DNA of 6,153 nucleotides from CAZOYN01 sp964584135 (GCA_964584135.1 CAZOYN010000047.1:1-6153); one strand, 5' to 3'. Positions 1 through 4,988 are shown, numbered from the stretch's first letter. The notes: a model not told the origin generated them from the letters alone. A program made the numbers and translations.

Positions 1-209
1 TAACTAAAGGCGCCACTGCCCCTCAGGCTGCTGGTGTCATCCACGGCGACTTCGAGCGAGGCTTTATTGCCGCCGAAATTGTTAGCTACCAAGACCTCAC
101 GGCTGCCGGCTCACTAGCGGTGGCCCGGTCGGCTGGCAAGGTCCGCACTGAAGGCAAGACCTACAGTATGCAACCGGACGATGTCGTGGAGTTCCGCTTT
201 AACGTATAG
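1..209 (+). CDS. ychF: Redox-regulated ATPase/GTPase YchF, C-terminal fragment (TGS domain)
   Basis: This is the last 68 codons of a gene that enters from the left edge; the first complete codon is at position 3 and the TAG stop is at 207-209. The residues read APQAAGVIHGDFERGFIAAE near the start and end in DDVVEFRFNV, the conserved C-terminal TGS end of YchF/OLA1-family P-loop NTPases. YchF is a cytosolic, ribosome-associated nucleotidase (often preferring ATP) linked to translation and stress responses. The G domain and the helical insertion lie outside the window, so their integrity cannot be judged. The 3' end overlaps the convergent PH-domain gene by 11 bp, leaving no room for a separate terminator. 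Family assignment is very likely from the TGS signature alone. Confidence 0.93.
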   Translation, partial: TKGATAPQAAGVIHGDFERGFIAAEIVSYQDLTAAGSLAVARSAGKVRTEGKTYSMQPDDVVEFRFNV

Positions 210-1056
210 CTGGCTGGGCCTGGCTATGGGCGTGGAATGATGGGCGGCCAAATTTGCGGTTGCGTAAGGCCATCGGCAATTTTGAGTAGGCAATGCGCAA
301 CGGGTTAATTTCAAGTGGCGAGGCCGTTTGAGCCTGCTGCTTGCCAAAAACTTCTTGCACTCCTTCACGGTAGAGATCAGCTAGTTGGGGTTGCAGAGAT
401 ACAGGTGCTGATGGCGGCGTTGCCGGCGCGGCTAGCTGGCTCTCCCGCAGTAAGCTTTGGGCAAATAGGTAATCAGCCAGTTCTGGTTCGGGCTTAATGA
501 TTTCTGGCTCTCGGATAGATACTGACTGGCCCTTCTGCTTAGCTTCCTCAATTTGCTGGCGTAGCCGTTCTTGCTGTTGGTGCTGGGCGAGCAAATATAT
601 CTGTAATTGCTGGTTAATCCGCTCCAGGTGCTGTTTTTGGTCTTCGGCCTGGTTATCCTGTTTCTTTTTGGCCTCGGCCATACAGTTCTGCACATGGTTA
701 ATGGCCTTGCGCAACCGTGGCTGGTTGTAGCTACGGAATGATAAGTCTCTTGAACCGGCGCTAATGATGATTTTGGCTCCCAGCAAACGGTGGCTGTAAT
801 CAATTTCGTTAATCATGTCAAAGCGTAGATCCTCAACCGTCAAGTAATTGAGTGGCTTTTTATCAATCAACAGTACACGGACATTGGTAGTCACCAATAG
901 GGCGAAACCGCCCTCATATATACCGTTCACCAACTCGTAAATTTCCTCCTCGGGCAAAATAATATTATGAAGCTCCTGGACCTCCGTCCGGCCCCACGCG
1001 TGTTGGTTGAAGTTCAGCCGTTTGAGCTGCTCATCAATCGATTGAGTGCTGACCAT
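199..1056 (-). CDS. YokE-like bacterial PH-domain protein with Gln-rich coiled coil
   Basis: A 285-residue protein. Residues about 25-123 resemble the bacterial pleckstrin-homology fold of the YokE/bPH_3 type: an acidic helix ending in LPEEEIYELVNGIYEGG, then strands FALLVTTNVRVLLIDKK, DMINEIDYSHRLLGAKIII and an amphipathic helix near 114-126. Residues about 124-175 are Gln/Glu/Lys-rich and predicted coiled coil. About 176-245 is Pro/Ala/Gln-rich and probably disordered, and the last 30 residues are basic. No signal peptide or membrane segment is seen, so it is probably cytosolic. The ATG at 1054-1056 follows a strong GGAGG Shine-Dalgarno (reverse complement of 1061-1067). In this family the PH domain is often found in short-chain stress or cell-envelope proteins of unknown function; no specific role can be stated. 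It is transcribed separately from or after the crp-like gene (109-bp gap) and converges on ychF. Confidence 0.8.
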   Translation of the reverse strand: MVSTQSIDEQLKRLNFNQHAWGRTEVQELHNIILPEEEIYELVNGIYEGGFALLVTTNVRVLLIDKKPLNYLTVEDLRFDMINEIDYSHRLLGAKIIISAGSRDLSFRSYNQPRLRKAINHVQNCMAEAKKKQDNQAEDQKQHLERINQQLQIYLLAQHQQQERLRQQIEEAKQKGQSVSIREPEIIKPEPELADYLFAQSLLRESQLAAPATPPSAPVSLQPQLADLYREGVQEVFGKQQAQTASPLEINPLRIAYSKLPMALRNRKFGRPSFHAHSQAQPAIR

Positions 1057-1080
1057 GGAACCTCCTCCACTTAGTTCACT

Positions 1081-1110
1081 CTTATAATACCTGTAAACCT
1101 GGGTTGTTAA
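1081..1110 (-). promoter_or_regulatory. Possible sigma70 promoter for the PH-domain gene
   Basis: Read on the minus strand, TTAACA (1110-1105) is followed after 18 bp by TATAAG (1086-1081), or after 15 bp by TATTAT (1089-1084). The predicted transcript start would lie near 1074, giving a leader of about 20 nt that contains the GGAGG site. Hexamer matches are moderate and spacing is ambiguous, so this is a tentative call. Confidence 0.4.
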
Positions 1111-1121
1111 CCGTGAAAATC

Positions 1122-1138
1122 CTCACCAGGGCGATGAG
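1122..1138 (-). terminator. Weak hairpin after the crp-like gene, possible terminator
   Basis: On the minus strand CTCATC and GGTGAG pair over 6 bp (one T-G wobble) around a 5-nt GCCCT loop, followed by GATTTTC, so the T tract is only four long. It lies 28 nt after the crp-like stop and just before the putative promoter of the PH-domain gene. Position suits an intrinsic terminator, but the stem is short and the U tract poor. Confidence 0.25.
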
Positions 1139-1165
1139 ATATTCATCACATATTTTGGACACAGA

Positions 1166-1819
1166 TCAAGTGATATGGCTTTTTAAAGTCTCGACGTCTT
1201 TAAGCAGTATCAGCGACTGGTGGTTCACGAGCAGGCCTTTGCGCTCCAGTGCCGATAGCTCACGGCTGGCAGTTTCACGGGTAGCATTAACCGAGCTGGC
1301 AATATCCTGGTGGCGCAGCGGAACTTCAATTAACAAGCCGTCGGGTGTAACCTTGCCAAAGCGTTGGCTCATGGTTAACAGGAACGAAATAATCCGCTCC
1401 CGGACCGTACGATACTCCAAGTTTAGGATGCGCTCGCTGTGCAAACGGTACATTTCCAGCGTCATATCGAGTAGCGGCGCCATTGCTTCCGGCTCCTGGT
1501 GGATAAACTTTAGAAATTTTTCCCGGCCAATCTGCCAGGTAACCGTCGGCGCCAGAGCCTGGTAAATCACCTGCCGCTCTTGCCCGGTAATTGCCCAAAT
1601 TAACGGGAACAACTCGTCCTCTTTACGGATAATTAACAGGTTTTCTTCATTGTACTTGGTAATGTCATAGGCTTTGACTAAACCCTGGTATATATAAAAA
1701 ACGCCCGGTGGCGATTCGCCCGGGCGAATAATGAAATCCCCTTTGCGGAACGTCTGCTTAACTCCGTTATGCCTGAATAGTTCCACCAGTTCGGCCATCT
1801 GTTTGAGGGTAGCCAACAT
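1166..1819 (-). CDS. Crp/Fnr-family transcriptional regulator
   Basis: A 217-residue protein with the full Crp/Fnr layout. A cyclic-nucleotide-binding-like beta roll spans about 10-110 (FRKGDFIIRPGESPPGVFYI, then GLVKAY), a dimerisation helix about 113-145, and a winged helix-turn-helix about 165-212 with LRHQDIASSVNATRETASRE as the core and TRETASREL as recognition helix. The phosphate-binding cassette of true CRP (FGE...RSA) is absent: the matching stretch reads ELFPLIWAITGQERQ. There is no cysteine at all, so an FNR iron-sulfur cluster is excluded. The effector is therefore unknown, and binding of a non-cAMP ligand or none is possible. The ATG at 1817-1819 has no Shine-Dalgarno but sits 6 nt after a perfect TATAAT, suggesting a leaderless mRNA. 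It starts 14 nt after the phosphoribosyltransferase-like gene. Confidence 0.9.
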   Translation of the reverse strand: MLATLKQMAELVELFRHNGVKQTFRKGDFIIRPGESPPGVFYIYQGLVKAYDITKYNEENLLIIRKEDELFPLIWAITGQERQVIYQALAPTVTWQIGREKFLKFIHQEPEAMAPLLDMTLEMYRLHSERILNLEYRTVRERIISFLLTMSQRFGKVTPDGLLIEVPLRHQDIASSVNATRETASRELSALERKGLLVNHQSLILLKDVETLKSHIT

Positions 1820-1825
1820 ATGTTA

Positions 1826-1853
1826 ATTATAAACTATTTCCAGTGCAACACAA
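1826..1853 (-). promoter_or_regulatory. Promoter giving a leaderless crp-like transcript
   Basis: On the minus strand TTGTGT (1853-1848) is followed by a 16-bp spacer and a perfect TATAAT (1831-1826). The ATG of the crp-like gene begins 6 nt later at 1819, which is where the +1 base should be. There is no ribosome-binding site between. The -35 element and spacer lie inside the last codons of the upstream phosphoribosyltransferase-like gene, whose stop is at 1836-1834. Confidence 0.65.
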
Positions 1854-2493
1854 TATCTTCAATGGTTTTTACTACCGTCTCGTGGTCAGGTACATCTTGC
1901 TTATCATAGTAGTGGTCGGTCCCGATGTAGTCTTCAATCACGCTTAAGCAATAGATTTCATCGGCCACGACGTGCATGCGGTCCACGGCCTGCACGCTGG
2001 CAAACGGCACTGCCACAATCAGCTTTTCGATGGCGATTGGCTTTAAGAACTCCAGGGCCAGGTCCAGCAGAAAACCATTCTGCATACCATCAGACACCAG
2101 AATAACGTTATGCCCTTTTAACAAACCTTTGCTGATAAGCCCGCCGCTGCCCAGTAGCCGGTTCATATCGTGCAGGCGGGTGAGCTTTTCTTGCTCAATA
2201 TAGCTGTAGTATTCACCGACCATTTCGTCAATTTCACCCTTTGAATACGCCCCCTGGTTGTAGGCCATGCTGCCCTCGGGGGTAATCCCGGCGATAGCGT
2301 TTGGCTCGCGCGGTAAGGTGATTTCACTGCTCAGCAGCATGGTCAGCACGCAGTGCAACTGGATAGCAATCTGGGCTCCCACCATGGCGCCGCCGTCGTT
2401 CAGCGCCACCACCGCGCAGTTTTCGTAGCGGTACTTCTGGGCCAGTTGGGCCGCCAGCATCCGGCCAGCCTGCATCCGGGAAGCAAAATACAT
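1834..2493 (-). CDS. Phosphoribosyltransferase-like protein
   Basis: A 219-residue protein if started at the ATG 2491-2493. Further upstream the same frame stays open but only reads through tlyA in another frame, giving an Arg/Ser-rich non-homologous leader. The N-terminus FASRMQAGRMLAAQLAQKY and then VVALNDGGAMVGAQIA (about 28-43) match type I phosphoribosyltransferases with a flexible hood. The PRPP-loop equivalent at about 130-141 reads VILVSDGMQNGF: the usual second Asp and Gly are kept, but the first acidic residue is Ser and the Thr-Gly step is Asn-Gly. Such a loop may bind PRPP poorly, so the protein could be a divergent enzyme or a sensor. The substrate is unknown. It starts 1 nt after the tlyA stop, so it is co-transcribed and/or made from its own leaderless promoter. 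Confidence 0.8.
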   Translation of the reverse strand: MYFASRMQAGRMLAAQLAQKYRYENCAVVALNDGGAMVGAQIAIQLHCVLTMLLSSEITLPREPNAIAGITPEGSMAYNQGAYSKGEIDEMVGEYYSYIEQEKLTRLHDMNRLLGSGGLISKGLLKGHNVILVSDGMQNGFLLDLALEFLKPIAIEKLIVAVPFASVQAVDRMHVVADEIYCLSVIEDYIGTDHYYDKQDVPDHETVVKTIEDIVLHWK

Positions 2494-2508
2494 ATTATAA
2501 GTGTAACA
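2494..2508 (-). promoter_or_regulatory. Extended -10 element before the phosphoribosyltransferase-like gene
   Basis: On the minus strand TGT-TACACT (2508-2500) is an extended -10 (TGn plus 4 of 6 hexamer matches, keeping the key T, A and last T). Six bases follow, then the ATG at 2493, the expected +1. Those six bases happen to be TATAAT, and they contain the TAA stop of tlyA. No convincing -35 is seen at 17 bp and there is no Shine-Dalgarno. Translational coupling to tlyA is the competing explanation for expression. Confidence 0.45.
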
Positions 2509-3208
2509 GGTAGAAACGCTCCTGGTTGCCCTTGCCGCCGCTGACTTCCGAGTCCGCCTTGGCCTGGACCACGAAATAGCTTTTGGCCCACTGCTCAAAA
2601 TCCTTGAGGATATCGCGCCGCATTGTATCGTTCTTGATAACGCCCTTGTGCTTCTGACCGCTCTGGGCGGCTTCGAACTGCGGCTTGACCATGGCCACGA
2701 CCTGCGCTTGCTGCCCGGCTAGCCGGGCAACTGTCGGCAAGATCTCCCGCAGGCTGATAAACGACACATCAGCCACCACCAAATCGATTTTCTGATCTGT
2801 TTTAAAGTCCCGGATATCAGTTTTTTCGTGCAACTCAACCTGCGGGTTAGTGCGCAAACTTGGGTGTAGCTGCTCGGTGCCAACGTCCACGGCAATCACT
2901 TTTTGGGCGCCGTGCTGCAGCGCATAATCCGTAAAGCCGCCCGTGCTGCTGCCCACGTCCAGCACGATTTTGCCGGCAAAATCCAGCTGTAATTTGGCCG
3001 CCACGCTGGCTAACTTCAGCCCCGCCCGGCTCACATAACGCTCCCTGGCTTGCAGGCTTATCTCATCTGTTTCTTGCACCATTTGGCCTGGTTTAGCGGC
3101 CAGTCTTTTATTAACCGTTACTAGGCCAAGCTTAATATAACTTTCAGCTTGGGAGCGTGTTTGCACCAGCCCTCTTTGCACGAGACTTTGGTCTAAGCGA
3201 CTCTTCAT
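2495..3208 (-). CDS. tlyA: TlyA-family rRNA 2'-O-methyltransferase
   Basis: A 237-residue protein, about normal for the family. Residues about 1-58 form an S4 RNA-binding domain (SRLDQSLVQRGLVQTRSQAE), joined through the conserved YVSRAGLKL (58-66) to an FtsJ/RrmJ-like Rossmann methyltransferase. The SAM-binding motif VLDVGSSTGGFTDYAL lies at about 82-97, VDVGTEQLHPSL at 107-118, the catalytic-site segments VADVSFISL at about 145-153 and MVKPQFEA at about 173-180, and the C-terminal GGKGNQERFYLL near 224-235. TlyA methylates ribose 2'-OH of cytidines in 23S rRNA and, in some groups, 16S rRNA, and affects capreomycin sensitivity; the old name haemolysin is misleading. The ATG at 3206-3208 has no good Shine-Dalgarno but follows an extended -10 by 6 nt. 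It heads a tight run with the phosphoribosyltransferase-like and crp-like genes. Confidence 0.95.
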   Translation of the reverse strand: MKSRLDQSLVQRGLVQTRSQAESYIKLGLVTVNKRLAAKPGQMVQETDEISLQARERYVSRAGLKLASVAAKLQLDFAGKIVLDVGSSTGGFTDYALQHGAQKVIAVDVGTEQLHPSLRTNPQVELHEKTDIRDFKTDQKIDLVVADVSFISLREILPTVARLAGQQAQVVAMVKPQFEAAQSGQKHKGVIKNDTMRRDILKDFEQWAKSYFVVQAKADSEVSGGKGNQERFYLLHL

Positions 3209-3214
3209 TTCTCA

Positions 3215-3223
3215 AGTCTAGCA
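3215..3223 (-). promoter_or_regulatory. Extended -10 promoter for leaderless tlyA
   Basis: On the minus strand TGC-TAGACT (3223-3215) combines the TGn extension with a 4-of-6 hexamer, and the tlyA ATG begins exactly 6 nt later at 3208. No clear -35 was found, which is common for extended -10 promoters. A GAGAA stretch directly before the ATG is too close to act as a normal Shine-Dalgarno. The promoter is divergent from that of the RHH gene. Confidence 0.5.
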
Positions 3224-3240
3224 CCTTGCTATATGTTCGA

Positions 3241-3268
3241 TTGAAACACTTTCTTAAAGTGATATACT
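3241..3268 (+). promoter_or_regulatory. Sigma70 promoter for the RHH regulator gene
   Basis: TTGAAA (3241-3246) and TATACT (3263-3268) are each 5-of-6 matches to consensus, separated by 16 bp. The predicted start is near 3275, giving a leader of about 45 nt with a Shine-Dalgarno at 3308-3312. The -10 overlaps the first ATACTA half-site of the operator array, so a bound repressor would block RNA polymerase. Confidence 0.75.
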
Positions 3269-3297
3269 AAAGACATACTAGTGATATCATTAGTATG
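3264..3297 (+). repeat. Operator-like array: ATACTA half-sites and a 24-bp palindrome
   Basis: ATACTA occurs at 3264-3269 and again at 3275-3280, exactly 11 bp apart, and in inverted form (TAGTAT) at 3291-3296. The last two belong to a near-perfect 24-bp palindrome at 3274-3297: arms CATACTA and TAGTATG around a TGATATCA core, with a single G/T mismatch pair next to the core. AGTGATAT is also repeated at 3259-3266 and 3280-3287, 21 bp or two helical turns apart. The array spans the -10, the start site and the early leader of the RHH gene, the usual place for autoregulation by ribbon-helix-helix dimers, which bind tandem sites about one turn apart. Confidence 0.65.
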
Positions 3298-3307
3298 CCT
3301 AAACTAT

Positions 3308-3312
3308 GAGGT
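3308..3312 (+). promoter_or_regulatory. Shine-Dalgarno site fixing the RHH gene start
   Basis: GAGGT lies 7 nt before the ATG at 3320. It favours this ATG over an in-frame GTG at 3281, which would lie inside the operator palindrome and has no ribosome-binding site. Confidence 0.75.
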
Positions 3313-3319
3313 AAATCGA

Positions 3320-3604
3320 ATGGCAAAAGAGATCAAGCATCGTAAAGCTCGCAAAGTCAAGATGGTGCGCATTGCTATCAGTATTCCCGAGGGGCTTTTG
3401 GGTTTAACTGATAGAGCCGCCGAAGAGGATTTTACCAGCCGCAGCGATATTATCAGGGCCGCCCTGGTGTGGTACTTGCAGCCTCAAGGCCGGCAACTGA
3501 AGCAAGTTGATCCGGAAGAAATCTTAAAAACCCTAAAGCGCCGGAAAGAACTAATAGCCAACCGGCAATTGCTTAAAGACCTTGGTAATAGTTACGAAGA
3601 TTAG
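3320..3604 (+). CDS. Ribbon-helix-helix (CopG-type) DNA-binding protein
   Basis: A 94-residue protein. After a very basic N-terminus (KHRKARKVK, residues 6-14) comes a ribbon-helix-helix motif at about 15-54: strand MVRIAISIPEGL, then helix LTDRAAEEDF, the turn TSRSD and the second helix IIRAALVWYL. The rest (about 55-94) is charged and helical with no recognisable effector domain, so it is neither NikR nor a full MetJ. This size and layout fit an autoregulated CopG/Arc/ParD-like repressor. No toxin gene follows: the next gene, efp, is convergent and the TAG stop overlaps its TAA stop by 4 bp (TTAG). It is thus a stand-alone regulator rather than half of an obvious toxin-antitoxin pair. The operator array directly upstream supports autoregulation, and the divergent tlyA promoter nearby could also respond. 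Confidence 0.85.
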   Translation: MAKEIKHRKARKVKMVRIAISIPEGLLGLTDRAAEEDFTSRSDIIRAALVWYLQPQGRQLKQVDPEEILKTLKRRKELIANRQLLKDLGNSYED

Positions 3605-4167
3605 CCCTTGACACGTTCGCGGTAGGCGCTCGTAGCCGTATCAACCGAGATAATATCACCCTGCTTAATAAAAGCTGGCACTTTAATAGTCAGGCCTGTC
3701 TCAAGCGTGGCGTCTTTAGTGATTGACGAACTCGTGTCACCCTTAACGGCGTTTTCGGTATAGGTAACCAATAAGGGCACGTTTTTTGGCAGTTCAACGT
3801 TAATTGGCCGGCCGTCAAAAAACTGTAGCTGGACCCGATCGCTTTCCTTTAGGTAGCCCGCACCATCGCCAACTAAATCAGCCGAGATTTCAAACTGCTC
3901 AAAGCTGTCTTCGTTCATGAAATGGAAAGTGGCGCCGTCTGAGTACAGGTATTGCACGGTTTGGTTGGTGACGTCAGCGGTGTCGAGCTGTTCGTTGCCC
4001 TTAAAGGTCTTTTCCAGCACCTTGCCGTCGAGCAAACTTTTAATGCGCACATTCACAATCGAGCCACCACGACCCATGACCTTTTGCGAGTAATCGACCA
4101 CGCGGAACGGCTCGCCTTCCCATTGGAAGAGCGTCCCCTTTTTGAGGTTCGTAATGCTTAACGCCAT
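3601..4167 (-). CDS. efp: Translation elongation factor P, arginine-tipped
   Basis: A 188-residue protein of normal EF-P length. Domain I (KOW-like) begins MALSITNLKKGTLFQWEGEP, and the loop that reaches the peptidyl-transferase centre reads KVMGRGGSIVN, with Arg33 where E. coli has the beta-lysylated Lys34. The two OB-like domains follow, with FHFMNEDSFEQFEI at about 82-95, ELPKNVPLLV near 126-135, the typical GDTSSSITKDATLETGLTIK region, and the C-terminal VPAFIKQGDIISVDTATSAYRER. EF-P relieves ribosome stalling at proline runs. The ATG at 4165-4167 is preferred over an in-frame GTG at 4183-4185 because the family starts here. It has no Shine-Dalgarno and overlaps the stop of the preceding small ORF (TAATG), implying translational coupling. 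It is the last gene of the rpsF unit. Confidence 0.95.
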   Translation of the reverse strand: MALSITNLKKGTLFQWEGEPFRVVDYSQKVMGRGGSIVNVRIKSLLDGKVLEKTFKGNEQLDTADVTNQTVQYLYSDGATFHFMNEDSFEQFEISADLVGDGAGYLKESDRVQLQFFDGRPINVELPKNVPLLVTYTENAVKGDTSSSITKDATLETGLTIKVPAFIKQGDIISVDTATSAYRERVKG

Positions 4168-4277
4168 TACCGGGCTTGTTCCCACGCCGCCTGGCGCAGC
4201 TCTTCCAGTGATTCTGGGATTTTGCCTTCAAGGTTGCCCGAATCTATAAACTCGCCTAATTTTTCTAAAGTTGCCAT
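4167..4277 (-). CDS. Small ORF (36 aa) between rpsR and efp
   Basis: An ATG at 4275-4277 opens a 36-residue reading frame starting MATLEKLGEFIDSGNLEG and ending LEELRQAAWEQAR, acidic and likely helical in two segments. It begins 14 nt after the rpsR stop, with a modest AAGG site (reverse complement of the CCTT at 4284-4287) 6 nt upstream, and its TAA overlaps the efp ATG by one base (TAATG). It fills the whole gap between the two genes. I do not recognise a family. It may be a true small protein, or a coupling leader whose translation delivers ribosomes to efp, which lacks its own ribosome-binding site. Its amino-acid composition looks protein-like, but length limits certainty. Confidence 0.6.
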   Translation of the reverse strand: MATLEKLGEFIDSGNLEGKIPESLEELRQAAWEQAR

Positions 4278-4291
4278 TGTAAGCCTTCGGT

Positions 4292-4495
4292 TTAGTTGTT
4301 TGCGACAAATGGTAACAACGCGATGTGGCGGGCCCGCTTAATGGCGGTGGCTAGCCGGCGTTGTTGTGACTCGGTTAAACCGGTCTTCTTGCGGGTTTCA
4401 ATCTGGCCGTACATGTTTACGTAGCGCTGCAAGGTCTTAAAGTCCTTGTAGTCAAAATATGCCACGTCCGTACGGTGCTTAAAAATCTTTGCCAT
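4292..4495 (-). CDS. rpsR: 30S ribosomal protein bS18
   Basis: A 67-residue S18, slightly shorter than the usual 75 or so. It has the family core: FDYKDFKTLQRYVNMYGQIE, then RKKTGLTESQQRRLATAIKR and ARHIALLPFV. S18 pairs with S6 on the 30S platform. There is no N-terminal zinc-binding cysteine set. The ATG at 4493-4495 follows a clear TAGGAGA Shine-Dalgarno. It comes 13 nt after ssb, keeping the classical order rpsF-ssb-rpsR, but no rplI follows; the 36-codon ORF and efp occupy that position. Confidence 0.96.
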   Translation of the reverse strand: MAKIFKHRTDVAYFDYKDFKTLQRYVNMYGQIETRKKTGLTESQQRRLATAIKRARHIALLPFVANN

Positions 4496-4508
4496 TATCT
4501 TCTCCTAC

Positions 4509-4988
4509 TTAAAATGGAATATCGTCTAGGTTAATTGGCTCGTCGCCGATGTCTTCAATGACGACGTCGTCTTTTTTGGCTTTCTTAGAGGGGGCGGGTT
4601 TGTCGGATTCGGCAGGAGCGCCGCCACTTGGGCCGCCCTCGTCACCACCACCGCTCCCGCGGCTGTCGAGGAAGGTTACATCGTTGGCTAATACCTCTAC
4701 CTTGCTGCGCTTTTGGCCATCCTGTTCCCAAGAACGGGATTGCAAGCGACCCTGTACCAGGCAGCGACGGCCCTTGGAAAGGTACTGCGCCACGCGCTCG
4801 GCCAAGGGACCCCAGGCTACGATGTCAATGTAGTCAGTAACTTCCTGCCATTCACCACTGGCATCTTTATATGAACGGTTCAGCGCTAAGCTAAAGCTGG
4901 TGACGTTTTGCCCGTTCGGCGTCTGCCGAAGCTCTGGGTCGCGGGTTAAATTACCCATTAATGTTACTTGGTTGAGACTACGTGCCAT
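4509..4988 (-). CDS. ssb: Single-stranded DNA-binding protein
   Basis: A 159-residue SSB. The OB-fold spans about 1-107, beginning MARSLNQVTLMGNLTRDPEL, with SFSLALNRSYKD, DYIDIVAWGPLAERVAQYL, KGRRCLVQGRLQSRSWEQDG and KVEVLANDVTFLD. A flexible Gly/Pro/Lys-rich linker (about 108-148) leads to the acidic tip LDDIPF, which recruits partner proteins in replication and repair. The ATG at 4986-4988 is chosen because an AAGGAG site lies 5 nt upstream and the family starts here; an upstream in-frame ATG at 5028-5030 would add 14 unrelated residues with no ribosome-binding site. It lies 93 nt after rpsF and 13 nt before rpsR, in the same transcription unit. Confidence 0.96.
   Translation of the reverse strand: MARSLNQVTLMGNLTRDPELRQTPNGQNVTSFSLALNRSYKDASGEWQEVTDYIDIVAWGPLAERVAQYLSKGRRCLVQGRLQSRSWEQDGQKRSKVEVLANDVTFLDSRGSGGGDEGGPSGGAPAESDKPAPSKKAKKDDVVIEDIGDEPINLDDIPF

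Noticed and set aside
1165..1174. ATCA-AG-TGAT inverted repeat resembling an FNR-type half-site pair
   Set aside because: The spacer is 2 bp rather than 4 bp, and the repeat lies at the end of the crp-like coding region, not near a promoter; likely chance.
1104..1565. 153-codon open frame on the + strand
   Set aside because: It lies antisense to the crp-like gene, has no Shine-Dalgarno, and its Ser/Arg/Trp-rich product resembles no protein; a shadow frame.
2494..2598. Upstream extension of the phosphoribosyltransferase-like frame
   Set aside because: These 35 codons overlap tlyA, are Arg/Ser-rich, and the recognisable fold begins at the ATG 2491-2493.
3281..3319. Longer N-terminus of the RHH protein from GTG 3281
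   Set aside because: The start would lie inside the operator palindrome, without a ribosome-binding site; ATG 3320 has GAGGT at good spacing.
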